Shown in pieces: positions 1-8,559 of a stretch of DNA of 53,958 bases. Location of the stretch: positions 1 through 53,958 of the forward strand of contig CACNRG010000006.1 of assembly GCA_902622805.1 (NCBI GenBank), given 5' to 3'. Numbering within the stretch: the stretch's first letter is position 1; each line of letters begins with the position of its first letter. The position numbers and the translations under genes are program-made. Under the pieces are notes generated by a model. That model saw only the letters and a program-made list of their open reading frames with translations. It did not search any database and was not told where the DNA came from. The stretch is from an uncultured Pelagibacteraceae bacterium (GTDB taxonomy: Bacteria; Pseudomonadota; Alphaproteobacteria; Pelagibacterales; Pelagibacteraceae).

Positions 1-263
1 TTGTCTTTACTGCTTTTTTTTAATAAGGGAATTAATTTAATTATCGATAAAAAAGAAGTTAAAAATCTACTTGTACTACCTATATTTACCAGCTCAATAT
101 TATTTCTTTTTTTAAAAAAGAGATCTTTTTTTTTTATATTGGAAATAAATGTTATCTTTAAATTTTTTTGAAGACTATAATTTATAAAATTAATCAAATT
201 ATTTGTAGCACCTCCTCTCTCATATGATGGGTATAAAATAACCAAATTTTTTATTTTTTTCAT
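1..263 (-). CDS. Glycosyltransferase (GT4-like), N-terminal part only
   Basis: This is an open frame of 87 codons that starts with ATG at 263 and runs off the left window edge without a stop. The N-terminus reads MKKIKNLVILYPSYERGGAT, followed by a hydrophilic helix and then a second beta-strand-like segment (ITFISNI). This is the layout of the first Rossmann half of family 4 glycosyltransferases, where a Gly-Gly loop follows the first strand. The start overlaps the FkbM stop as ATGA, so the two are co-transcribed in a surface-polysaccharide cluster extending left. The donor-binding C-terminal domain lies outside the window, so the substrate is unknown. Confidence 0.55.
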   Translation of the reverse strand, partial: MKKIKNLVILYPSYERGGATNNLINFINYSLQKNLKITFISNIKKKDLFFKKRNNIELVNIGSTSRFLTSFLSIIKLIPLLKKSSKD

Positions 264-1089
264 TTAATTTTTTCTGAAATTTTTTTATTTATAAAAATAT
301 AATTTGAAAGATGATAAATATTATTCTCAGGTCTTGAGGGATCTATTTTGATTATTCCATAATTATTTGGTAAAATTCTATAAACGTCAGAAAAATAAAT
401 TAACTTAGATAAATTTAATAATGTTTGACTGTTAATTAATTGGTGCCAGTTAAATTCTAATTGAATAAATTTAGGTTTATGTTTTTCTAAAAACTCTTTT
501 CCACCATCTAAAACATTTTTTTCATAACCTTCTGTATCTATTTTTATGAAATCAATTTTTTTTTAAAAATATTAGATATGTCATCTAATCTTTTAATTTC
601 TATAAGAATTTTATTTTTATTGTTATCGCCAATGAATGATATTTCTTCAAGATTTTGAATTAAAGAAGCCTTTTCAGATGTCTTGTCACCATAGTATAAG
701 TATTTTGAACCACTTGAGTTTCCTAAAGCGTAATTAAAGCAATTAAATCTATTTGGATATTTTTTTTTTAATTTTGATAATTCTTTATAAGCATGTGGTA
801 ATGGTTCAAATGAATATAAATCGCTATTAGTCTTTTCTAAAAGTAATTGAGAGTATTGTCCTTTATTGGCACCAATATCTAATGAACAATTAACTTCATT
901 TTTTATTAGATCAATTAGATTTTCTTCACCAGTTTTTTTAAAACTGCCGTAATTTTTAAAACCTTTGGCATCTAAAGTTAATGAAAAAATTATATCATTG
1001 AAAAATTGAAGTTTTTTTCTTCCAAAAATAAAAACATAAAATTTTGATAATATATTATAAATTTTTTTTATTAATATTTTTCTAATCAT
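260..1089 (-). pseudogene. FkbM-family SAM methyltransferase, interrupted by a one-base frameshift
   Basis: The first 180 codons encode an N-terminal basic helix and the SAM-binding strand with motif CSLDIGANKGQYS (about residues 70-82), followed by YSFEPLPHAY, both typical of FkbM methyltransferases that O-methylate sugars. That frame stops at 544. Restoring one A in the A9 run (556-564 on the plus strand) continues the protein as IDFIKIDTEGYEKNVLDGG, the second hallmark FkbM motif, and runs to TGA at 260 with normal family length (about 276 residues). Without the correction the product lacks the DTEG motif and is probably inactive. The gene overlaps the downstream glycosyltransferase start by ATGA, as expected for an intact operon. 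Sequencing error, phase variation and slippage are all possible. Confidence 0.8.
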
Positions 1090-1133
1090 TGAGATAAAAA
1101 ACCAATATATATAAAATATATAATTATGAAATG

Positions 1134-1151
1134 TTAAGTTAATTAACTTAA
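1134..1151. repeat. 18-bp perfect palindrome downstream of lon
   Basis: TTAAGTTAATTAACTTAA is a perfect A/T-rich palindrome lying 11 nt past the lon stop and about 45 nt upstream of the FkbM start codon. As RNA it could fold into a 7-bp stem with an AATT loop. It has no G/C core and only a modest U-tract, so it would be a weak terminator. It could instead be a protein-binding site. Confidence 0.4.
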
Positions 1152-1161
1152 AATTTAATTT

Positions 1162-3540
1162 TTATTGAATACTTGCTTGAGATTTATCGTCTTTTTTACC
1201 TAAATCGACCTCTACCCACTCTGTTCTTTTCAGTTCTTTTGTCAGAGCTATTTTTAAAACTTGATCAGCAAATTCTACTGGGGTAATTTTTATTTCATCA
1301 ATAATTTTTTTTGGCATATCTACTAAATCTTTTTCATTTTCTTTGGGAATAATAACCTCTTTAATTCCAGCTCTATGGGCAGCTAACAATTTTTCTTTTA
1401 ATCCACCGATAGGAAGTACTTGACCTGTTATTGTTACCTCTCCAGTCATTGCAACATCTTTTCTTATTGGAATATTTGTTAAAGATGAAACAATTGAAGT
1501 TACCATTCCAATACCCGCAGAAGGACCATCTTTTGGAGTCGCTCCCTCAGGAACATGTATATGAAAATCTTTTTTTTCAAATAGAGGAGGGATTATTCCA
1601 TACTCTAAACATTTCGATCTTACAAATGATTTGGCTGCTTTTACAGACTCTTGCATTACATCACCTAGTTTACCTGTTATTTGCATTCTGCCTTTTCCCG
1701 GCATAGTTACAGTTTCAATTTTTAAAATTTCTCCTCCATATTCCGTCCACGCTAGACCAGTTACAATTCCTATCTTATTATCTGCTTCTAATTCACCAAA
1801 TTTATGTTTTGCAACTCCTAGAAAATCTTGGAGATTTTTCTTATTAATTTCAACATTTTTTTGCTCACCTGATACAACTTTTTTTACAACTTTTCTTGCT
1901 AATTTTGAAATTTCTCTTTCGAGATTTCTAACACCAGACTCTTTTGTATAACTTCTAATTACTTCTTGTATGATATCACTTTCAATTTTCATCTCATTTT
2001 CTTTGACACCATTATCTTTTATTTGTTTTGGTAATAAAAATTTATTAGCTATATTAATTTTTTCATCTTCTGTGTAACCAGCTAATCTTATAACTTCCAT
2101 TCTGTCTAATAATGGTGGTAAAATATTAAGAGTATTTGCTGTTGTTACAAACATAACATCAGACAAATCGTAGTCTACTTCTAAATAGTGATCATTAAAT
2201 GAAGTATTTTGTTCAGGGTCTAAAGCTTCTAATAGAGCAGAAGAAGGATCTCCTCTATAGTCATTTCCTATTTTATCAATTTCATCCAGTAAAATTAAAG
2301 GATTTTTTGTGCCAGCCTTTTTCATCATTTGAATTATTTTACCTGGTAAAGAACCAATATAAGTTCTTCTATGACCACGAATTTCAGCCTCATCTCTCAT
2401 TCCACCTACTGACATTCTTACAAATTCTCTATTTGTTGCTTTTGCAATAGATTTTCCTAAAGAAGTTTTTCCAACTCCAGGAGGACCAACTAAACATAAA
2501 ATTGGACCTTTAATTTTATCCATTCTTTTTTGAACTGCTAAAAATTCAATTATTCTCTCCTTAACTTTTTCAAGACCAAAATGATCTTTATCTAAAACAT
2601 TTAATGCTTTAGATAAATCTATCGCTACTTCACTTTTTTTATGCCATGGAAGTTCTATCATCCAATCTAAATAGTTTCTGACAACTGTAGCTTCTGCTGA
2701 CATTGGGCTCATATTTTTTAATTTTTTTAATTCCTGAAGACATTTCTTTTCCACTTCTTTCGGCATTTTAGCCTTTAAGATTGATTTATTTAAACTGGTA
2801 TTTTCATCTTTGCCATCCTCTATTTCACCTAATTCTTTTTGAATAGCTTTAAGCTGTTCATTTAAATAATATTCACGTTGAGTTTTTTCCATTTGAGTTT
2901 TAACTCTTCCTCTAATTCTTTTTTCTACACCAATAATACTTGCTTCATTTTCCATTATTTTTATTATGGCATTCAGTCTTTTTTTTACATCTGCAGTTTC
3001 AAAAATTTGCTGTTTCTCTGAAATTGTCGCTGTAATATGAGATGCTATATTATCAGCAATTTGAGATGGCTCTTTTAATTGTTTAATTGTATTTATAGTT
3101 TCATTAGAAATTTTTTTGTTAATTGATGTAAGTTTTTCTAATCTTCTCAGTGCTGTTGATGCAAGCGGATAAAGATCTTCTTCTTTATCCAAAATATCAT
3201 TATAAGGAGTATATTCACAAGTGATGTATTTTTCATTATCATTGAAATCTAAGATTTTAACTCTTTTAATTCCTTCAACTAAGACTTTTACTGTTCCATC
3301 TGGTAACTTTAAAAGTTGTAAGATGCTTCCCTCACACCCATACATAAAAACATCTGTTTTTTTTGGGTCATCAATTTCAGAGTTTTTTTGAGTTACAAGA
3401 ATAATTTTTTTATCCTTTTTCATAACTTCGTTTAATGCTGAAATAGATTTATCCCTACCAACAAATAACGGAATTACCATACTAGGAAAAACAACAATGT
3501 CTCTTAGTGGCAGTAGTGGTAATGATATTTTTACATCCAT
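1162..3540 (-). CDS. lon: ATP-dependent protease Lon (792 aa)
   Basis: Lon degrades misfolded and regulatory proteins in the cytoplasm as a hexameric AAA+ serine protease. The N-terminal substrate-binding domain (about 1-200, starting LPLLPLRDIVVFPSMVIPL) and the coiled-coil are followed by the AAA+ module with Walker A GPPGVGKT and Walker B ILLDEID. The C-terminal protease domain has the catalytic serine motif PKDGPSAGIGM and the downstream catalytic lysine. Length is typical of LonA. It is followed on the same strand by an A/T palindrome, and it lies downstream of clpX (64-nt gap), in the common alphaproteobacterial order tig-clpP-clpX-lon. No family-defining residue is missing. Confidence 0.98.
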   Translation of the reverse strand: MDVKISLPLLPLRDIVVFPSMVIPLFVGRDKSISALNEVMKKDKKIILVTQKNSEIDDPKKTDVFMYGCEGSILQLLKLPDGTVKVLVEGIKRVKILDFNDNEKYITCEYTPYNDILDKEEDLYPLASTALRRLEKLTSINKKISNETINTIKQLKEPSQIADNIASHITATISEKQQIFETADVKKRLNAIIKIMENEASIIGVEKRIRGRVKTQMEKTQREYYLNEQLKAIQKELGEIEDGKDENTSLNKSILKAKMPKEVEKKCLQELKKLKNMSPMSAEATVVRNYLDWMIELPWHKKSEVAIDLSKALNVLDKDHFGLEKVKERIIEFLAVQKRMDKIKGPILCLVGPPGVGKTSLGKSIAKATNREFVRMSVGGMRDEAEIRGHRRTYIGSLPGKIIQMMKKAGTKNPLILLDEIDKIGNDYRGDPSSALLEALDPEQNTSFNDHYLEVDYDLSDVMFVTTANTLNILPPLLDRMEVIRLAGYTEDEKINIANKFLLPKQIKDNGVKENEMKIESDIIQEVIRSYTKESGVRNLEREISKLARKVVKKVVSGEQKNVEINKKNLQDFLGVAKHKFGELEADNKIGIVTGLAWTEYGGEILKIETVTMPGKGRMQITGKLGDVMQESVKAAKSFVRSKCLEYGIIPPLFEKKDFHIHVPEGATPKDGPSAGIGMVTSIVSSLTNIPIRKDVAMTGEVTITGQVLPIGGLKEKLLAAHRAGIKEVIIPKENEKDLVDMPKKIIDEIKITPVEFADQVLKIALTKELKRTEWVEVDLGKKDDKSQASIQ

Positions 3541-3603
3541 AATTTAAGAATATGGAGATTAAATTAAATATTGCAATAGCTTTTTAAGAGTTATTATTAA
3601 GCA

Positions 3604-4872
3604 TTAGGCCGCTGACGTTTTGTTATCTTTTGATTTATTTTCACCTTTTGAATGCACCAAAATTGGCTGAGTCTGACCTTTGACAGCTGATGAATCAATA
3701 ATAACCTCCTCGACGTTATCTTGGCTTGGTAAATCATACATTGTTTTCAACAAAATATTTTCTAATATCGATCTTAGACCACGTGCACCTGTTTTTTTAC
3801 TAATGGCTTTTTGCGCGATCTCTTTTAAAGCATTATCTTTAAATGATAATTTAGCTCCATCTAATTTAAAAAGTTCTTGATACTGTTTTGTTAAGGAATT
3901 TTTAGGTTCCTGTAAAATTTTGATTAAAGATTTTTCATCTAAGTCTTCAAGAGTTGCTATCATTGGTAATCTTCCAATAAATTCAGGTATTAAACCATAT
4001 TTTAAAAGATCTTCAGGTTCCAAAGTTTTCATCCATTCCCCAGTTTTTTTATCTTGTGTATTTTTTACATCTGCACCAAAACCAATAGAAGTTCCTTTGT
4101 CTCTTTGAGATATTATTTTATCTAAACCAGCAAAAGCTCCTCCACAGATAAATAATATATTTGTAGTATCCACTTGTAAAAATTCTTGCTGAGGGTGTTT
4201 CCTACCACCCTGTGGTGGAACACTAGCTACTGTCCCTTCCATTATTTTTAACAAAGCTTGCTGAACTCCCTCTCCTGAAACATCTCTAGTAATAGATGGG
4301 TTTTCAGATTTTCTACTAATCTTATCAACTTCATCTATATAAACTATTCCTCTTTGAGCTTTTTCAACATTATAATCTGCAGCCTGAAGTAGCTTCAAAA
4401 TAATATTTTCAACGTCCTCTCCGACATAACCTGCTTCTGTTAAAGTAGTTGCATCAGCCATAGTAAAAGGTACATCTAAAATTCTAGCTAGTGTTTGTGC
4501 TAATAACGTTTTTCCACAACCTGTAGGTCCAACTAAAAGAATATTTGACTTAGCAAGTTCAACATTTTTACTTGTTTTGCTTTCATAATTTAATCTTTTG
4601 TAATGATTGTGAACAGCAACTGATAAGACTTTTTTCGCATGACCTTGGCCAATCACGTAATCATCCAAAACACTACAAATTTCTTTTGGTGAAGGAAGTC
4701 CATCTTGATGTTTTACAAAAGTATCTTTGTTTTCTTCCTTAATAATATCCATACAAAGCTCAACACACTCATCACAAATGAATACTGTTGGTCCGGCAAT
4801 AAGTTTTCTTACTTCATGTTGGCTTTTGCCACAAAATGAGCAATACAGAATATTTTTATTATTTGTGTTCAT
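3604..4872 (-). CDS. clpX: ATP-dependent Clp protease ATP-binding subunit ClpX (422 aa)
   Basis: ClpX is the AAA+ unfoldase that feeds tagged substrates to ClpP. The N-terminal zinc-binding domain has four cysteines (YCSFCGKS, then [10 protein letters not shown]). Walker A is GPTGCGKT and Walker [11 protein letters not shown]. The [15 protein letters not shown] sensor/pore region, the IGF-type loop for ClpP docking (around [10 protein letters not shown]) and a GARGLRSI sensor-2 motif are all present. The gene lies 89 nt downstream of clpP on the same strand. That gap is among the longer ones in this block, so a separate promoter is possible, although I could not find a convincing one. Confidence 0.98.
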   Translation of the reverse strand: MNTNNKNILYCSFCGKSQHEVRKLIAGPTVFICDECVELCMDIIKEENKDTFVKHQDGLPSPKEICSVLDDYVIGQGHAKKVLSVAVHNHYKRLNYESKTSKNVELAKSNILLVGPTGCGKTLLAQTLARILDVPFTMADATTLTEAGYVGEDVENIILKLLQAADYNVEKAQRGIVYIDEVDKISRKSENPSITRDVSGEGVQQALLKIMEGTVASVPPQGGRKHPQQEFLQVDTTNILFICGGAFAGLDKIISQRDKGTSIGFGADVKNTQDKKTGEWMKTLEPEDLLKYGLIPEFIGRLPMIATLEDLDEKSLIKILQEPKNSLTKQYQELFKLDGAKLSFKDNALKEIAQKAISKKTGARGLRSILENILLKTMYDLPSQDNVEEVIIDSSAVKGQTQPILVHSKGENKSKDNKTSAA

Positions 4873-4961
4873 AGTTTTTATAACGAATCAATAAACTTAC
4901 TTTAATATAGGAGACTCATTGATATCAAGTTTCAAATTAACTTACTTCAATATATGGTATA

Positions 4962-5573
4962 TTAAGATCTTTTTTCTACAACTTCATCTACTAAACCGAA
5001 TGATTTGGCTACATCTGCAGTCATAAAATTATCTCTTTCTAGAGCACTTTTAATTTCATCAACAGTTTTACCTGTGTGCTTAGAATAAATTTCATTTAAT
5101 CTTTTTTTTAGTGAAAGAACTTCATTAGCATGAATTTCAATATCTGTAGCTTGGCCTTGAAAACCAGCTGATGGTTGATGAACCATAATTCGAGAATTAG
5201 GTAATGAAAATCTTTTGCCTTTAGTGCCAGCAGCAAGAAGAAATGACCCCATGGATGCAGCTTGACCAATACATAAAGTAGAAATTTCTGGTTTTATATA
5301 TTGCATAGTATCATAGATACCAAGGCCAGCAGTAACTAACCCTCCCGGACTATTAATATATAAGTAAATTTCTTTTTTTGGGTCTTCTGCCTCTAAAAAT
5401 AATAGTTGTGCAGTAATAAGTGACGCTACATTATCGTTGATCTGACCAGTTAAAAAAATAATTCTTTCTTTTAAAAGTCTTGAATAAATATCATAAGCTC
5501 TTTCCCCTTTATTAGATTGCTCAACAACCATGGGTACTAAAGTGTTCATATGTTCAGAAATTTTATTTATCAT
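4962..5573 (-). CDS. clpP: ATP-dependent Clp protease proteolytic subunit ClpP (203 aa)
   Basis: ClpP is the serine protease barrel partner of ClpX. The catalytic serine lies in [11 protein letters not shown], the catalytic histidine in [10 protein letters not shown], and the conserved INSPGG oxyanion strand is present, as is the aspartate region after ALERDNFM. Length fits the family. A second ATG eight codons in (start 5549, [11 protein letters not shown]) matches the usual ClpP N-terminus as well as or better than the first ATG. The gene lies 33 nt downstream of tig, so the two are probably co-transcribed. Confidence 0.98.
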   Translation of the reverse strand: MINKISEHMNTLVPMVVEQSNKGERAYDIYSRLLKERIIFLTGQINDNVASLITAQLLFLEAEDPKKEIYLYINSPGGLVTAGLGIYDTMQYIKPEISTLCIGQAASMGSFLLAAGTKGKRFSLPNSRIMVHQPSAGFQGQATDIEIHANEVLSLKKRLNEIYSKHTGKTVDEIKSALERDNFMTADVAKSFGLVDEVVEKRS

Positions 5574-5606
5574 AAAGTTGATTCGTTCTACTTATACAAC
5601 TTGAGA

Positions 5607-7040
5607 TTACTTTTTGCTAACTTTTTTTGTTTTTTTGGCTGATGATTTGGTTTTTAAAGGTTTTGGCTTAGTTTTGTTCTCATTTGATTTTTTAGTCTCA
5701 ACTTTTTTTTTAGATTTTCTTTGATCTTGAAGTTCTTTATCTAACTGTTGTTTTTGAGATTGTTTTAAAATTTTTTCAGCTTCATCTTTTGTGATTTCTT
5801 TTTTATTAGCTTTAGCTTTTTCCATAATCAAATTAATTATTTTTTCCTCATATACAGTTCCTCTTAGACTTGCTACTGCTGATGGATTTTTTTGATAAAA
5901 GTCCATAACCATTTTTTCTTGACCAGGCATCATTCTTAATTGTTTTTGTATCTCAGTTTGAATCTCTTGATCATTAACTTTAATTTGATTTTGTTCACCA
6001 AATTCATTTAAAATTAAACCAGTTTTAATTCTTTTTTTTGCAATTTCTTCAAAATTTTTTCTACTTTTTTTAGCATCTTCATCATTCATTCCTTGAGATA
6101 AAATTTTAACTTCATCATCTATTAAATTTTGAGGTATCTCATCAACTTTAAAAGATTCTAATTCTTTTAAAATCTGGTTTTTAGATAACCTGTTCAGAGA
6201 ATTTTTAAATTCATCATTTATCTGTTTAGAAATTAATTCTTTTAAATCATTTAAATCTTTAGCACCTAAATTTTTTGCAAAATCGTCATTAATCTTAACT
6301 TCTTCTGATTTTTTTATTGCTAAAATTTTACAATTAAATTTTGCTTTCTTGTTAATAAGTTCTTTTTCAGGAAAATTCTCTGGCAATACTGCATCAACAA
6401 CTTTTGTATCATCTTTTTTGACACCAATTAATTGCTTATCAAAATCTTTTAAAAATAAATCTTTGCCAAGAGTTAATTGTGTATTTTTTCCTTCACTTCC
6501 TTTAAAGGATTGACCATCTACTGTTGCATTATAATCTAGTACTACAAGATCTCCTTCTTTTGCTTTTGTGTCTGGGGAAGCTTCTTTAAAGTTAGGCTGA
6601 TTTTTTGCAATTTCTTTAATTCTTTTATCAGTTTCTGATGAATCAATTTTGACCGTATACTGATCAAATTTTATATTCGCAATTCCTTTAGTATCAATTT
6701 TAGGTAATTCAGTTACTGTTAAAACATACTCTAATTCTTTATCTTCTCCATAAGTTTTTAAATCTAGTTTTGGTTGCCCAGCAGGTTTAATTTTATTTTC
6801 CTCAAGCGCTTTTGTTGATGTATCTTTTAAAACTTTATCTAAAACCTCACTAAAAACAGCTTTACCAAATTGCCTTTTTAAAATTTCTCTTGGAACTTTT
6901 CCAGGTCTGAAACCTTTCAAATTTACTGTGCTTTTAATTTCTTCGTATTTTTCATCCATATAAGTCGTCATAGTCTTCTTATCTATGAAAACTTTCACGT
7001 CTTTATTTAAACCTTTTTTATTTTCTACAGTAACTTTCAT
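5607..7040 (-). CDS. tig: Trigger factor, ribosome-associated chaperone and prolyl isomerase (477 aa)
   Basis: Trigger factor docks at the ribosome exit tunnel and shelters nascent chains. The N-terminal ribosome-binding domain contains the signature loop GFRPGKVPREILKRQFG (about residues 43-59), homologous to the GFRxGKxP docking motif. An FKBP-like segment (DLVVLDYNATVDGQSF) follows, then a long helical C-terminal domain. The final 50 residues are an unusually lysine-rich tail (KPKPLKTKSSAKKTKKVSKK). The start codon lies only 10 nt after the encoded CCA end of tRNA-Leu, with no Shine-Dalgarno-like sequence in that leader. Expression therefore probably depends on processing of a joint tRNA-mRNA transcript. 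Confidence 0.97.
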   Translation of the reverse strand: MKVTVENKKGLNKDVKVFIDKKTMTTYMDEKYEEIKSTVNLKGFRPGKVPREILKRQFGKAVFSEVLDKVLKDTSTKALEENKIKPAGQPKLDLKTYGEDKELEYVLTVTELPKIDTKGIANIKFDQYTVKIDSSETDKRIKEIAKNQPNFKEASPDTKAKEGDLVVLDYNATVDGQSFKGSEGKNTQLTLGKDLFLKDFDKQLIGVKKDDTKVVDAVLPENFPEKELINKKAKFNCKILAIKKSEEVKINDDFAKNLGAKDLNDLKELISKQINDEFKNSLNRLSKNQILKELESFKVDEIPQNLIDDEVKILSQGMNDEDAKKSRKNFEEIAKKRIKTGLILNEFGEQNQIKVNDQEIQTEIQKQLRMMPGQEKMVMDFYQKNPSAVASLRGTVYEEKIINLIMEKAKANKKEITKDEAEKILKQSQKQQLDKELQDQRKSKKKVETKKSNENKTKPKPLKTKSSAKKTKKVSKK

Positions 7041-7050
7041 AATATTAATT

Positions 7051-7135
7051 TGGTAGGGCGAAAAGGACTCGAACCTTCACATGTTGCCATATTGGTTCCT
7101 AAGACCAACGCGTCTACCAATTCCGCCATCGCCCC
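7051..7135 (-). tRNA. tRNA-Leu, anticodon UAG
   Basis: The 85-nt sequence folds as a class II tRNA. The acceptor stem GGGGCGA pairs with UCGCCCU (first pair a G-U wobble). The D-arm contains GGAAUUGGUAGACGC and the anticodon stem UUGGU/ACCAA encloses loop CUUAGGA, giving anticodon UAG. A long variable arm follows and the T-loop is GGUUCGAGUCC. Discriminator A73 (the Leu identity base) and the CCA end are encoded. It lies 10 nt upstream of the tig start codon on the same strand, with a near-consensus promoter in front. Confidence 0.96.
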
Positions 7136-7149
7136 ACAAATTTAGTGGT

Positions 7150-7178
7150 TTTATATATGATTGAATTTATTTGTCCAA
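7150..7178 (-). promoter_or_regulatory. Sigma-70 type promoter for tRNA-Leu and tig
   Basis: On the minus strand a -35 box TTGGAC (7178-7173) and a -10 box TATAAA (7155-7150) are separated by exactly 17 nt. Transcription would start about 7 nt before the tRNA 5' end. No other good promoter is visible between here and tig, so it probably drives both. Confidence 0.6.
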
Positions 7179-7290
7179 CGACAATTGTTGTTAAAAATAT
7201 TAGTATTCCTTTGTAATATAAAAATTATAGAAGAATCCTATACATATAAAAATGAAAATGGTATTTCTTTATCCAAAAAAAAATTTAATA

Positions 7291-7464
7291 ATGAGTAAAA
7301 CGTCAATAGTAATAGTAATATATATAGTTGGCCTTATTTTTGGAGCTTTGTTTCTTGATATTTGGAGTGCAGATACAAGTGTTTTTAAAGGTCTGTTAGG
7401 TTTAGGGTGGACTGCTCTTCTTATTATAGGAATATTTTTTGCTGAAAAAAATGAGAGGAATTAG
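7291..7464 (+). CDS. Small two-segment membrane protein (57 aa)
   Basis: The protein begins MSKTSIVIVIYIVGLIFGA and has two predicted membrane segments (about residues 5-21 and 33-50), ending in the charged tail AEKNERN. An in-frame ATG at 7252 would add 13 residues, but the internal ATG gives a standard small membrane protein. I do not recognise a family. The next gene starts inside its 3' end in another frame, suggesting translational coupling. Confidence 0.6.
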   Translation: MSKTSIVIVIYIVGLIFGALFLDIWSADTSVFKGLLGLGWTALLIIGIFFAEKNERN

Positions 7465-7873
7465 ATTTTTAATCTTTATTTTTTTTTTATTTTTACCACT
7501 TCAAATTGTTAAATCAGAAATAATTGTCTTAAGCAAATGTAATGATAAACAAGATGAGTTTTTAAAAAATGAATATATTTTCAATCTTAACGAATTAATC
7601 ATGACAAGAAATTATATATATAAAGAAAAAACATATCAAAAATATAGATTAACTGATTTAAGTGTAAAAAAGGCTAACACCTATGTGAGAAATATTTATG
7701 AGGAAGATGGAAAAATATTAACCCATAAACATGGGTATCCACAATTTTATACACAAATTTTATTTATAAAAGGAAAGCAAGAAATTTTTATAAAAACAGT
7801 CTTAAATGATGAAGAAGGAATTTCTAAAATTTCTACTTGTAAAAAAATTGAAAAATTTAAAGATGAAAGTTAA
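7451..7873 (+). CDS. Secreted hypothetical protein (140 aa)
   Basis: ATG at 7451 opens a classical signal peptide (MRGIRFLIFIFFLFLPLQI, cleavage probably near VKSE). About 120 soluble residues follow, with two cysteines (one near the mature N-terminus in LSKCND, one near the end in STCKK) that could form a disulfide in the periplasm. A TTG codon four codons upstream (7439) is an alternative start. The gene overlaps the preceding small membrane protein by 14 nt and ends in a TTAA shared with the stop of the opposing small ORF. No family is recognised. Confidence 0.65.
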   Translation: MRGIRFLIFIFFLFLPLQIVKSEIIVLSKCNDKQDEFLKNEYIFNLNELIMTRNYIYKEKTYQKYRLTDLSVKKANTYVRNIYEEDGKILTHKHGYPQFYTQILFIKGKQEIFIKTVLNDEEGISKISTCKKIEKFKDES

Positions 7874-7995
7874 ATTTTTTTTTTATTTTTAGTAAAGTTT
7901 TTTTTTTTCGTAGTAAATCGACTATTAGTAATATTGCTTCTATGTTTAGCATAAGCTTGTTTTTGTGCTTGTTTCATGGCTTTTTTTGAAGACAT
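7870..7995 (-). CDS. Small basic protein (41 aa), putative
   Basis: An ATG-initiated frame encodes MSSKKAMKQAQKQAYAKHRS and then a lysine/arginine/asparagine-rich tail. It has no hydrophobic segment and a high net positive charge, so nucleic-acid or ribosome binding is plausible. It fills the gap between the convergent secreted protein (stops share TTAA at 7870-7873) and the phosphatase gene, whose corrected stop is only 5 nt upstream of this start. No family is recognised. The low complexity of A-rich DNA means it could be a chance frame. Confidence 0.45.
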   Translation of the reverse strand: MSSKKAMKQAQKQAYAKHRSNITNSRFTTKKKNFTKNKKKI

Positions 7996-8000
7996 AATAT

Positions 8001-8557
8001 TTAATAATTTGTTTTTATAGTTCCTATAATATTAAAATTTTTATCAGAAACAACTATCTCGCCAGATGAAGGACCGTAGTTTAAAACCTCAGATATAAGG
8101 ACATAATGTGTAATTAAAACTAGATTATTATTACTTTTGAACTTACTTATATAATCATTTAAAGCATTAATTTGTTTGCTCTTATTTTTCTAAATTTATA
8201 GCTATAAAAAGAATTTAAGAAACTATTAGTAGAAAAATTTTTAAAAGCAATTTTTGCTGTTTCTTTGCATCTACACCACTCACTAGATAAAACCTTTTCT
8301 ATTTTTATTTTTTTATTTCTAAATAATTCGCCAATATATTCTGCTTGTATTCTTCCATCATCACTTAAATTTCTTTGAGTGGAACAATCGTTTAGATTGA
8401 AATTATCTGGATCACCACTTCCAGGTGCATATGCATGCCTAATAAATATTAATTTTCCACCCTCCCCAAGTTGATAAAATAGTTTTTTATTGAAATCTGC
8501 TTTAACTGAAGAGATTAACGATATAAATATTATTAAAAAGAATCTTAAAAATTTCAT
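8001..8557 (-). pseudogene. Periplasmic histidine phosphatase, interrupted by a one-base frameshift
   Basis: A signal peptide (MKFLRFFLIIFISLISSVKA) precedes the phosphoglycerate-mutase-like core. The catalytic RHG-type motif reads LIFIRHAYAPG (about residues 37-47), followed by CSTQRNLSDDGRIQAEYIGE and VLSSEWCRCKETA. The frame stops at 8159. Adding one A to the A5 run at 8185-8189 restores KSKQINALNDYI and then LVLITHYVLISEV and PSSGEIVVV-like sequence, supplying the second catalytic histidine (THY) and ending at TAA 8001 with about 185 residues. As written, the product lacks the second catalytic half. The start lies 2 bp from the divergent UDG start. Confidence 0.8.
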
Positions 8558-8559
8558 TT

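Noticed and set aside
4890-4945. Possible heat-shock (RpoH) promoter upstream of clpX
   Set aside because: TTGAAA and CTATAT-like boxes exist, but the spacing (19 nt, or 13 nt for the alternative pairing) does not fit the RpoH or sigma-70 rules, so I do not list it.
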